Assembly (NCBI GenBank): GCA_964352905.1
Contig: CAYGTS010000009.1
Coordinates: 1 to 32,884, forward strand
Length of the DNA: 32,884 bases
Reading direction: 5' to 3'
Source of the DNA: CAYGTS01 sp964352905
Lineage (GTDB): Bacteria > Pseudomonadota > Gammaproteobacteria > JAHCLG01
The notes beneath the pieces were generated by a model, which saw only the letters and a program-made list of their open reading frames with translations, made no database searches and had not been told where the DNA came from. Below, one piece after another: positions 8,011 to 15,635 of the stretch. The first letter of the stretch is position 1, and each line of letters begins with the position of its first letter. A program made the position numbers and the translations under genes.

Positions 8011-8175
8011 GTCATTGCGAGGAGCTTGCGACGAAGCAATCCAGGGGCGANNNNNNNNNNNNNNNNNNNNNNNNNNNNNNNNNNNNNNNNNNNNNNNNNN
8101 NNNNNNNNNNNNNNNNNNNNNNNNNNNNNNNNNNNNNNNNNNNNNNNNNNGTTGCCGCACTTCGTTCGCAATGAC
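8011..8175 (+). repeat. Palindromic interspersed repeat (GTCATTGCGAGGAGC family), copy interrupted by assembly gap
   Basis: The left arm GTCATTGCGAGGAGCTTGCG (8011-) runs into CAATCCAGGGGCGA ending at 8050. The right arm GTTGCCGCACTTCGTTCGCA then TGAC ends at 8175. The arms are inverted relative to each other. Bases 8051-8150 are Ns, so the centre is unknown. The next copy (8212-8372) has the same arms, and 96 bases fill the corresponding interval there. Together they form a tandem array with a unit of about 197 bp. Confidence 0.8.
8051..8150. other. Assembly gap of exactly 100 N
   Basis: One hundred consecutive Ns, the usual placeholder for a scaffold gap of unknown size. It falls at the same internal position of a tandem repeat whose second copy is intact. 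The gap therefore probably reflects a repeat collapse, and it may hide 96 bases or additional whole units. Confidence 0.95.
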
Positions 8176-8211
8176 AGCTTAAATATTCACGCTCGCAATG
8201 ACGGAGGTGCC

Positions 8212-8372
8212 GTCATTGCGAGGAGCTTGCGACGAAGCAATCCAGGGGCGAGTGGCAATGCGTGAGATAGTAAAGGTGATGCTGGTGAATGCCGTGTTAC
8301 GGCTTGCAAGTGTTATAGAGATTGGCGAGATTGCAGATCCTTTCCCTGTTGCCGCACTTCGTTCGCAATGAC
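8212..8372 (+). repeat. Palindromic interspersed repeat, second tandem copy
   Basis: An intact 161-bp unit with left arm GTCATTGCGAGGAGC, then CAATCCAGGGGCGAGTGGCA, and right arm CACTTCGTTCGCAATGAC. It is followed by the same spacer (AGCTTAAATATTCACGCTCG) as the first copy. At the junction of the units, CTCGCAATGACGG (8192-8204) and CCGTCATTGCGAG (8210-8222) form a 13-bp stem. No gene is evident between 7997 and 8435. Apparent reading frames here are only translations of the repeat. Confidence 0.8.
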
Positions 8373-8435
8373 AGCTTAAATATTCACGCTCGCAATGACG
8401 GAACATTTTATTAAGAACAATAAGAGATAGGTATT

Positions 8436-9101
8436 ATGAATCAAGTAAAAATAATTTTTACATTATTTATTTTAATGTTATCAAGCAGCATTCTTGCTGA
8501 TAATGCAGCAATTATGTTATTTGCTTCCAACAACACTAACGAAATTGATGTGGCAACTGCCATCACGCGTCTACAAACTCAGCCACAGCTTGCACTGCAA
8601 AAACAAATCACGCAATTAATGCAGCAAGAGCATATTCAATTTAACAGTCTGCAAGACTTGCTCGGTGTTTATAAAATGCAAGTGGATGATCACATCACCG
8701 CCGATAATAGTGCTGCGATTGATATTACGGCGAATCCGCAATTTCAAGCAACTCAGGCGTTACAGTTGGCGCATAAACTTGCAGAACGTTTGCAGCAGGA
8801 ATCTGTCGCAGTATTCGTGCCCAAAGCCGGTGCTAAGCGCGCTGAAACCATCGTTATGTTTCATTCACCACGTTATTCTGCCACACAACTCATTAAGTTG
8901 GTGCAAGCTAAATTACCCAACGATTACAGCAATGCTTTTTCATTGCAGTTGCGTAATGATGGTAAAGTTGCCGAAGTGATCTGGTTAGGCGATAAAACCC
9001 TTGCCGCCAATATTAGCAAAATTTTTCCTAACGCCACGATTACGCAATTGGCAGGTTTGCCGTATTTGGTGTATAAAGATGGGCAGGTTAGGGCGTTGTA
9101 A
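8436..9101 (+). CDS. Secreted/periplasmic protein of unknown function
   Basis: A 221-aa protein with a signal peptide (MNQVK, then a hydrophobic stretch, then SSSILA before DNAA; cleavage likely after about residue 21). The mature protein has no cysteine. A helical Gln-rich middle (QLALQKQITQLMQQEH) contains VDDHITADNSAAIDI. It is followed by a compact C-terminal half ending in LPYLVYKDGQVRAL, with VAVFVPKAG and RAETIVMFHSPRYSATQL between. AGG just before ATG 8436 is the likely ribosome site. The family is not recognised. The gene precedes uup by 78 bases and could share its transcript. Confidence 0.65.
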   Translation: MNQVKIIFTLFILMLSSSILADNAAIMLFASNNTNEIDVATAITRLQTQPQLALQKQITQLMQQEHIQFNSLQDLLGVYKMQVDDHITADNSAAIDITANPQFQATQALQLAHKLAERLQQESVAVFVPKAGAKRAETIVMFHSPRYSATQLIKLVQAKLPNDYSNAFSLQLRNDGKVAEVIWLGDKTLAANISKIFPNATITQLAGLPYLVYKDGQVRAL

Positions 9102-9179
9102 TGTTAAAATAGGCTGAATTTATTATTAGCCTGTATATAAAAACAACCTACACACTCATCATAATTAACAGAGGCCACC

Positions 9180-10946
9180 GTGTTAGCGCGTTTATCCCAA
9201 ATTCAGCTTAGGCTGGCTATTCATCCTTTATTTCAAGACTTAAACGTGATTATTCCGCCTAAGCAACGCATTGCGTTAGTTGGGCGCAATGGTGTGGGCA
9301 AGTCAACGTTATTAAAATTATTAGCAGGCAAAATTAAACCAGACAGTGGGCAAATTGAATGGGTTAAAGGCGTGGCTGTGAGTTACTTAACCCAAGACAT
9401 TCCCGATTTCCCACATACGGTGAATGAATTATTAAAAACTGCATTACTGGAAACGCATGATGAATGGCAACATGCAGCCATCATTGATAAAGTGATCGCC
9501 GATTACCAATTACCCGCGCAGCAATTATTTAATGATTTATCCGGTGGTTTAAAACGGCGCGTGCTATTAGCCAAAGCCTTAATGACACAACCGGATCTGC
9601 TATTGTTAGATGAACCCACCAACCATTTAGATTTAACCGCAATTGCGCAACTGGAAGCGATTTTATTAAAGCTTAATACCACGGTACTGTTTGTGAGCCA
9701 TGATCGGCAATTTACACGACGCTTAGCCACTACCGTGTATGATTTAGATCGTGGCCAATTAAGCGTGTGGCAATGTGGTTACGATGATTATTTACAACGC
9801 AAACAAGCGGCATTGTTAGCACAAGAAAAAGAAAACGCACGTTTCGATAAAAAATTAGCGGCAGAAGAAGTGTGGATCCGCCAAGGTATTAAAGCGCGGC
9901 GTACGCGCAATGAAGGACGCGTGCGTGCTTTAAAAGCGCTGCGCCAGCAACGAACAGAGCGCCAAGAGCGTGTGGGCCAAATTAATTTAGCTGCAACAGC
10001 TGCCGAGCAATCTGGGCAAGTGGTGATTGAAGCGCAGCATGTTTCACACGCTTATGCGGATAAAACTATTATTAACGATTTTTCAACTTGTATCATGCGT
10101 GGCGATAAAATCGGGATTATTGGTGATAATGGTTGTGGCAAAACCACCTTATTAAAAATTTTACTTAATGAAATGAAAAGTGATGCAGGACTTGTAAAAT
10201 TAGGCACGCAATTACAAGTGTTATATTTTGATCAACTGCGTGATCAAATCAATGATAACATGACTGTGCTGGATAATATTGCCGGCTCGCAAAGCCATAT
10301 TGAATTTGCTGGCAAGACCATGCATATCATGGGTTATTTGCAACAATTTTTATTTTCAGCAGAACGCGCCAGATCCCTAGCTGGCACGTTATCAGGTGGT
10401 GAGCGCAATCGTTTATTATTAGCGAAATTATTAGCAAAGCCTGCTAATTTTTTAGTGATGGATGAACCGAGCAACGATTTAGATATTGAAACCCTAGAAC
10501 TGTTAGAAAATTGGTTAGTTGATTTCAACGGCACAGTGTTACTCGTTAGTCACGATCGTGAACTGATTAACAATGTGGTGAGTAGTACCATGGTTTTTCA
10601 TGAGAATGGTGTTATTCGTGAGTATGTTGGTGGTTATGAAGATTATTTACAACAAAGCCAAAGTTATCGTGAAAAGCAAATACTATTAACGAAACAAGCA
10701 GCTATACCTGCCACAGCGCCTGCCAAAAAACTCAGCTTTGAAGAGCAAAAAGAATTAAATCGCTTACCTGAAAAAATTAGCAAAGCAGAAGCTGCGATTG
10801 AAAAAATGCATCAACAATTAGCCGATCCGGCATTATATCAAACAGAACACGCACAGTGTTTGCAGCAATTAAACGATGAATTATCGTTAAAACAGCAGCA
10901 ATTACAAACGCTTTATGATCGTTGGTTGGAGTTGGAAGAAGGTTAA
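9180..10946 (+). CDS. uup: ABC-F family ATPase Uup
   Basis: A soluble ABC-F protein of 588 aa with two ATPase domains. Domain 1 has VGRNGVGKST near residues 34-43, LSGGLKRR and LLLLDEPTNHLD. Domain 2 has IGDNGCGKTT, LSGGERNRLLLAK and LVMDEPSNDLD. The linker EEVWIRQGIKARRTRNEGRV is nearly identical to E. coli Uup and identifies the subfamily. A C-terminal charged coiled coil (about 520-588, starting KKLSFEEQKELNRLP) is the Uup DNA-binding type of tail. Uup is linked to precise excision of transposons and to ribosome or branched-DNA functions in E. coli. The protein is shorter than E. coli Uup mainly in domain 1. The start is GTG 9180 with GAGG upstream. Its stop abuts a block of palindromic repeats. 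Confidence 0.92.
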   Translation: MLARLSQIQLRLAIHPLFQDLNVIIPPKQRIALVGRNGVGKSTLLKLLAGKIKPDSGQIEWVKGVAVSYLTQDIPDFPHTVNELLKTALLETHDEWQHAAIIDKVIADYQLPAQQLFNDLSGGLKRRVLLAKALMTQPDLLLLDEPTNHLDLTAIAQLEAILLKLNTTVLFVSHDRQFTRRLATTVYDLDRGQLSVWQCGYDDYLQRKQAALLAQEKENARFDKKLAAEEVWIRQGIKARRTRNEGRVRALKALRQQRTERQERVGQINLAATAAEQSGQVVIEAQHVSHAYADKTIINDFSTCIMRGDKIGIIGDNGCGKTTLLKILLNEMKSDAGLVKLGTQLQVLYFDQLRDQINDNMTVLDNIAGSQSHIEFAGKTMHIMGYLQQFLFSAERARSLAGTLSGGERNRLLLAKLLAKPANFLVMDEPSNDLDIETLELLENWLVDFNGTVLLVSHDRELINNVVSSTMVFHENGVIREYVGGYEDYLQQSQSYREKQILLTKQAAIPATAPAKKLSFEEQKELNRLPEKISKAEAAIEKMHQQLADPALYQTEHAQCLQQLNDELSLKQQQLQTLYDRWLELEEG

Positions 10947-10987
10947 GTTGTGTTGTCGTCGTTGTGTTCGCAATGACGGGTATCTTC

Positions 10988-11145
10988 GTCATTGCGAGCG
11001 TAAGCGTTGCAATCCAGGGTTAGGATCTTCGATTTTGCAAGATTTTACGGTGCAAGCTATCGATTCTACCGGATTAACTCACATCACCTTAACATCTCAT
11101 TCATTGGCTCTCGCCCCTGGATTGCTTCACTTCGTTCGCAATGAC
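10988..11145. repeat. Palindromic interspersed repeat pair (inverted arms)
   Basis: The left arm GTCATTGCGAGCGTAAGCG followed by TTGCAATCCAGGG faces the right arm CCCCTGGATTGCTTCACTTC then GTTCGCAATGAC (end 11145). The roughly 31-base arms are imperfect inverted repeats around about 95 bases. This is the same family as at 8011, 8212 and 32773. It fills the space after uup, and no gene is seen between 10947 and 11293. Confidence 0.75.
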
Positions 11146-11190
11146 AGCTAATTTATTCGCTAACGCTCCTCGCAATGACAGGATTTTTCG

Positions 11191-11252
11191 TCACCTTAAC
11201 ATCTCATTCATTGGCTCTTGCCCCTGGATTGCTTCACTTCGTTCGCAATGAC
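11191..11252. repeat. 62-bp direct duplication of a repeat arm
   Basis: Bases 11191-11252, beginning TCACCTTAACATCTCATTCA, repeat 11084-11145 with a single mismatch (CTCGCCCC versus CTTGCCCC). The offset is 107 bases. It carries the CCTGGATTGCTTCACTTC arm of the palindromic family and ends in CGCAATGAC. It points to a local tandem duplication within the repeat block. Confidence 0.8.
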
Positions 11253-11293
11253 GGGGGCGCAAAGATCGCGCAGATCCAATTTATAGGTTTCTA

Positions 11294-13168
11294 TCATGAC
11301 GGCCGCGGCGAACCAGGTCGAGGCGCTGTGGATGATTGGTTAGATGCTCTAAGCGTATTATTAAAAACATCATGCAACGCTAATATCTGATCTTCAATGC
11401 CACTTAAGTTTAGCAGTGAATCAATTATCGCAGCTTGTGGTCGTTGTTCAGTTGGTGTGTAGGCTTTTAACATTTCTGAGATTTTTAAAGCAATGCTAGC
11501 GAGTTTTTGCTTTACAGGCTCATTAGTAAGTAGCTGATTAGCAGTTCCTAATGCTGCTAAGAAAGCATTAAAAGCCTTTGCCTTGTTATCTGTGGTTTTT
11601 ATAGCTTCAGCTGCAGTTTTAGCAGCTCCTAAAATGTCATTAATTTCGCTATATTGCTTTTGGGCTGCTTCATCGTTAGGTTCGCTTATTAAACAATTAA
11701 CCTGCCGCATCAATTGGGTTAATTCAAAAGCGGGTGAAATAATAATGTTTTTGCATTCATCGTGAATGACGGTAGCTTTGCCCTCAACTACAGGATGCTC
11801 ATATTTCCACTCTATTTGTTGTAAGTAAGCAGCCCAACAACGTGGTACGCGTGCGGTAAAACGAGGGGCATTGGTGCCTGGAGGTAGCTTATCTGCCAAT
11901 ACATATAAGCCAAAATTTCCATCGCTTGCACGATTACGTTTAAAATCAACCACTGCTAATTCAACTTCGACCAACTCTAGCTTCTCCATATAGGCTTGTA
12001 AATACTCAGGCAGATCCATTTCAAGATCAACACAAATTTGGTTAATAGCACACAGCATTGCCATCGGATCGTGCCAATTGCAACCACCGTATTTTTTAAA
12101 AACAGCGCGATCCATGTGGTTAAGATGAATTTGTAAAATAGCTTTGTCTAAGGCGCTAAATCCTAAGTCATCTAAGACGGTTGAAAAAGTGTTGGGTTCT
12201 AATGGCGTGCCGCGGCGCGTAATATCAAGCGGGATAATGACAGGTCTATAATTACGTTTATCCTGATCAGAAAGGGTCTTATCTTGATCAAGTTGCTGTG
12301 AGAAGCTTGCAAGACTAGAAAAAAATGATTCAGCAGAACCAGCCTCACCTTGCCCAATATTATGTTCTGGTCTTTCTCGTTCAGCAGAGCCAAGCATAGC
12401 GAATAATTTATAAGCAATGTTGTTAGATGATAAAGTTTTTAATAGGTTTGCAACATCAGTAAGCGGGGAAATACTGCAGATCGAAATATCTTGGTCTTGT
12501 AGCTTTTTTAGTTCATTTACAGTAATAGCAAATGGCTGGATCTTATTCGTGTCAATTTTACCCCATTTTTTATTTACAAACGAATCATAAAACACTTCGG
12601 GTAAGGTAAAATCATGCCAGAGAGAATGGCTATGATAAGGTGAATTAAATGTTATTTCTGCGTCACGTTTCTTCTCTTCTTCTGCTGTGACTGATTGTTC
12701 GGTAGCCTGTGTTGCGCTAGCACGCTTTTTTTCTTCTTCTTCTTTTTGTCGTATAGCTATTTTTTCATCTTCAACGGTATTTTCTTGGTAAGCTAGATTC
12801 ACTGCACCAGCAGTAATGCGCAGCTGGTCAAGCTGTAAAGGCGCTTTAAAATCGTCATCTTGCTGTAGTAAAGCATACATGGTGGCCGCGCGCATAGGGA
12901 TGCAATCACCTGGCTTTTCACTAATTTCATTTAGCGTTGCTACACGTGAATGAGTTAAATTAAACATGACCTCATTGGATGTTACGATTTCTATTTCTGC
13001 TTTAGGGTCTTTTGCTAATATTGCAGCTATCTCTTTTTTCAAGAGAATTAATGCAGCGGCATCATCAAGGTCTTTATAAATATCCGTGAAGAGATAATAT
13101 TTTTTTGGTTTAAATTTAGGGTGTTGCTCAGGGCGTTGGGATGCAGGAGCAGGAGCAAAAGCAAACAT
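11294..13168 (-). CDS. Divergent nucleoside-hydrolase-like protein with insertions and C-terminal extension
   Basis: This 624-aa protein shows the three landmark motifs of the inosine-uridine nucleoside hydrolase fold in order. FTDIYKDLDDAAAL at about 27-40 matches the Asp cluster that binds calcium and ribose (TDIGxDxDDALAL type). ISICSISPLTDVANLL at about 228-243 matches the xGPLTNxA strand. NWHDPMAML at 364-372 matches the late His-Asp pair. Ordinary family members are about 310-330 aa. Here a Lys/Glu-rich segment (about 132-170) and a Ser/Gln/Asp-rich segment (about 262-310) are inserted, and about 200 residues follow the last motif. No signal peptide is seen. AGAGGA precedes ATG 13168. 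The key acidic residues are present, so activity is possible but unproven. The enlarged architecture in a probable host-associated bacterium makes a translocated protein conceivable. Confidence 0.6.
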   Translation of the reverse strand: MFAFAPAPASQRPEQHPKFKPKKYYLFTDIYKDLDDAAALILLKKEIAAILAKDPKAEIEIVTSNEVMFNLTHSRVATLNEISEKPGDCIPMRAATMYALLQQDDDFKAPLQLDQLRITAGAVNLAYQENTVEDEKIAIRQKEEEEKKRASATQATEQSVTAEEEKKRDAEITFNSPYHSHSLWHDFTLPEVFYDSFVNKKWGKIDTNKIQPFAITVNELKKLQDQDISICSISPLTDVANLLKTLSSNNIAYKLFAMLGSAERERPEHNIGQGEAGSAESFFSSLASFSQQLDQDKTLSDQDKRNYRPVIIPLDITRRGTPLEPNTFSTVLDDLGFSALDKAILQIHLNHMDRAVFKKYGGCNWHDPMAMLCAINQICVDLEMDLPEYLQAYMEKLELVEVELAVVDFKRNRASDGNFGLYVLADKLPPGTNAPRFTARVPRCWAAYLQQIEWKYEHPVVEGKATVIHDECKNIIISPAFELTQLMRQVNCLISEPNDEAAQKQYSEINDILGAAKTAAEAIKTTDNKAKAFNAFLAALGTANQLLTNEPVKQKLASIALKISEMLKAYTPTEQRPQAAIIDSLLNLSGIEDQILALHDVFNNTLRASNQSSTAPRPGSPRPS

Positions 13169-13205
13169 TATGGTATATCCTCTTTCTAATAATTATTCTG
13201 GAATT

Positions 13206-13284
13206 GTAACTGCTCACTCCGTAGCGGGGATCGCCAAATCTGAACGTTCTTGGTAACCATAAAGCTACGAGGGTGAGCAGATAC
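13206..13284 (+). repeat. MITE-like element, copy 3 (79 bp) with perfect 8-bp target duplication
   Basis: The left end is GTAACTGCTCACTCCGTAGC and the right end GGGTGAGCAGATAC. The 8-base sequence CTGGAATT occurs immediately before (13198-13205) and immediately after (13285-13292), a perfect direct duplication. Internally it equals the 178-bp copy at 32562 with the middle (about 98 bases) removed. Just downstream GTGAGCAGTT (13300-13309) resembles another element end in reverse. The element lies between aroA and the nucleoside-hydrolase-like gene. Confidence 0.9.
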
Positions 13285-13355
13285 CTGGAATTAATAAGTG
13301 TGAGCAGTTGCCAACTGTAAATAATTTAGTTAGGTTTGTCTATCCCATGGCAGCA

Positions 13356-14630
13356 TTAAAAATACAATTTCTTTAATAATTCAAAATAATCCGGGCAGGT
13401 TTTGGCTACACATTCTGCGTCATTAATGATAACTCCCTGAATTTTCAAGCCAATTAACGCAAACGCCATCGCAATACGATGATCATTAACACTGCTTAAA
13501 GTTGCTGCTTGTGGAATGCCGGGATAAATCGTAATACTGTCATCACCGGTCTTTGTGGTAATACCCAGCAAGGCGAGATTACTCGCAACCGCAGCAATGC
13601 GATCAGATTCTTGCAAACGCGTGTGTGCGATATTTTTGATCGTGACCGGGGAATCCGCAAACGGTGCAATTGCGGCTAACGTCATGAAGGTATCGGAAAA
13701 ATTATTCATATCAACGCTAATGCCGCGTAATTTTTTGGGACCGATCAGCGTAATGCCGGCTTTATCGTTAATGACTTTTGCGCCCATGTTTTCTAATACA
13801 CTTAAAAAGGCGATATCGCCTTGCAGTGAACGATTACGATCAAGATTAGCTATCGTGATTTGGCTTTGGGTTAACGCGGCAGCTGCAAAAAAATAGGATG
13901 CGGTGGATAAATCCGGTTCGATCGAATAACCACAGGCTTGATAAGCTTGTGGTATGGCAATGTGATACACACCAGGAGTTGAGTTTAATACGGCCACACC
14001 AAATTGTTGCATCATGTGACACGTCATCGCAACATAAGGTGCGCGAGCGTGGGTTTCGGTTTTAATTGTGCAAGCTTTTTTAGCAAACGGTGCCACCATT
14101 AATAAACCAGATAAAAATTGACTACTCAGTTGGCTGGAAATAAAAATCTCTCCACCCTGTAAACCGTTAGCACCCATTAATTGCAATGGCATGTTGGTCG
14201 CATTTTCGGGCTGAAAGGTCGTACCTTGTTGTTTTAAAATTTCAATTAACGGTGCAAGGGGTCGCTCGCGCATGCGTGTGGAACCATCAAAGTGAAAATG
14301 GCCACTGGCATTAGCACAAGCTGCTAATAAAAAACGTGTGGCAGTGCCGGCATCTTGGCACCAAACGGTTGCTTGTGGTGCTGGGAAATTGCCATTGTTA
14401 CCCAGAATGGTGCAACGATGGGTTTGCTGATCCCAATCAATTGCTATCCCTAATGCGCGTAAGGCCTTGGCAAAAACCAAAGTATCATCACTGGCTAATA
14501 AACCGGATAACGTGGATTGACCGTTTGCTAATGCGGCAAGTAGCATCGCACGATTGCTTATGCTTTTTGAACCCGGTACGGTGAGGGTTGTGTTAAACGA
14601 TTTTTTCAGTGATGTTATTTTTTGTTGCAT
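13356..14630 (-). CDS. aroA: 3-phosphoshikimate 1-carboxyvinyltransferase (EPSP synthase)
   Basis: EPSP synthase joins shikimate-3-phosphate and phosphoenolpyruvate, the sixth step of the shikimate pathway and the target of glyphosate. The 424-aa protein has the family length. Motifs seen are VPGSKSISNRAMLLAALA at residues 18-35 with the substrate-binding Lys and Arg, QDAGTATRFLLAAC near 91-104 (PEP/glyphosate-binding region), RERPLAPLIEIL, TRLQESDRIAAVASNL, and VNDHRIAMAFALIG towards the end. It is the last gene of the trpDCFBA-aroF-aroA transcript. Its first 38 bases overlap the end of aroF in another frame. No alternative start exists before the substrate-binding motif, so the overlap is real. 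Confidence 0.95.
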   Translation of the reverse strand: MQQKITSLKKSFNTTLTVPGSKSISNRAMLLAALANGQSTLSGLLASDDTLVFAKALRALGIAIDWDQQTHRCTILGNNGNFPAPQATVWCQDAGTATRFLLAACANASGHFHFDGSTRMRERPLAPLIEILKQQGTTFQPENATNMPLQLMGANGLQGGEIFISSQLSSQFLSGLLMVAPFAKKACTIKTETHARAPYVAMTCHMMQQFGVAVLNSTPGVYHIAIPQAYQACGYSIEPDLSTASYFFAAAALTQSQITIANLDRNRSLQGDIAFLSVLENMGAKVINDKAGITLIGPKKLRGISVDMNNFSDTFMTLAAIAPFADSPVTIKNIAHTRLQESDRIAAVASNLALLGITTKTGDDSITIYPGIPQAATLSSVNDHRIAMAFALIGLKIQGVIINDAECVAKTCPDYFELLKKLYF

Positions 14631-15633
14631 GAGTTAGCCTTGGTTCTTGCATGGCATTAATTCTTTGCATTAAAACCCGTAAATCATCGGGATGCAAGGC
14701 TTGTTGGCCATCACTATACGCATTCGCAGCATCATCATGACATTCTACAATTAAACCTTGCGCGCCGGCAGCGACTGCACCTAATGCTAGGGGTGCCACG
14801 TATTTAGTCACACCTGCTGCGTGTGACGGATCCACAATCACCGGCAAGTGTGAGATTTCTTGTAGTGCAGGAATAATGGAGATATCTAAGGTGTTACGCG
14901 CATGTGTGTTAAACGTGCGAATACCACGCTCGCAAAACATTACATTATAATTGCCACCAGCCATAATATATTCTGCAGCGAGCAAGGTTTCATCTAAGGT
15001 GGCGCACATACCGCGTTTTAACAAAACCGGCTTGCTCACTTTGCCCAGTGCCGTTAATAAACTGTAGTTTTGCATGTTACGCGTGCCCACTTGTAAAATA
15101 TCAGCTACCTCACAAATATTGGGTAAGGTTTCAACATCCATCACTTCTGTGACAATCCCCATGTTAAAGGTTGCTTTAACTTTTTCTAAAATTTGTAACC
15201 CTTGGGTTTGCAAACCTTGAAAGGCATAAGGACTGGTACGCGGTTTATAAGCACCTGCTCGAAATAATTTCACGCCTTGCTGATGCAATTTTTTGGCAAT
15301 GCGCAAAGTAGCTTCTTCAGATTCAACGCTGCAAGGGCCTGCCATCATCGTAAAATCTTTGCCGATCGCAACACCATTCACGTTAATGACGGTATTATCT
15401 GGTTTAAATTCGCGTGAAACTAATTTGTAGGGTTTGGAAACCACAATCACTTCTTTCACACCGGCTAGATTGCTAAAATGTTGCTGTTGCACACTGCCAT
15501 CATTGCCGGTAATACAAATCGCAGTGCGTTGTGCGCCAGGCATGGGGTGCGGCATAAAACCGAGACCAATGACTTTTTCACAAACACGTTGAATTTGTTC
15601 TGGTGTTGCATTATTTTGCATGACGATTAACAT
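14593..15633 (-). CDS. aroF: 3-deoxy-7-phosphoheptulonate synthase, type I-beta (AroF, with N-terminal ferredoxin-like domain)
   Basis: DAHP synthase condenses PEP and erythrose-4-phosphate and opens the shikimate pathway. The 346-aa protein begins with a roughly 65-residue ferredoxin-like regulatory domain (MLIVMQNNATPEQIQRV), then the catalytic barrel. MAGPCSVES at 97-105 holds the metal-ligand Cys101. GAYKPRTSPYAFQG is at 127-140, VGTRNMQNY at 182-190 and LLKRGM at 204-209. VDPSHAAG at 268-275 has His272, and VECHDDAANAYSDG follows with metal-ligand acids. This architecture is that of Thermotoga-type enzymes, where the N-domain mediates aromatic amino acid inhibition, and differs from E. 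coli AroF/G/H. It starts 2 bases after trpA and overlaps aroA by 38 bases. Location in the trp transcript places it under Trp attenuation. Confidence 0.93.
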   Translation of the reverse strand: MLIVMQNNATPEQIQRVCEKVIGLGFMPHPMPGAQRTAICITGNDGSVQQQHFSNLAGVKEVIVVSKPYKLVSREFKPDNTVINVNGVAIGKDFTMMAGPCSVESEEATLRIAKKLHQQGVKLFRAGAYKPRTSPYAFQGLQTQGLQILEKVKATFNMGIVTEVMDVETLPNICEVADILQVGTRNMQNYSLLTALGKVSKPVLLKRGMCATLDETLLAAEYIMAGGNYNVMFCERGIRTFNTHARNTLDISIIPALQEISHLPVIVDPSHAAGVTKYVAPLALGAVAAGAQGLIVECHDDAANAYSDGQQALHPDDLRVLMQRINAMQEPRLTHATKNNITEKIV

Positions 15634-15635
15634 GG

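Noticed and set aside
8011..8372. CRISPR array
   Set aside because: The repeated units are about 197 bp with inverted arms. There are no regular short direct repeats with unique spacers and no cas genes.
7997..8406. Several short frames around the 100-N gap
   Set aside because: They are products of repeat sequence and of reading through Ns. No ribosome sites and no plausible proteins.
10915..11390. Two reading frames of 78 and 71 aa after uup
   Set aside because: They are translations of the palindromic repeats, with the typical recurring repeat-derived peptides and duplicated residues. They overlap uup or the convergent gene.
13285..13312. A further element end (GTGAGCAGTT) next to the 79-bp MITE-like copy
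   Set aside because: Ten bases resemble the left terminal repeat in reverse, but there is no matching partner end or flanking duplication. It may be chance or a relic.
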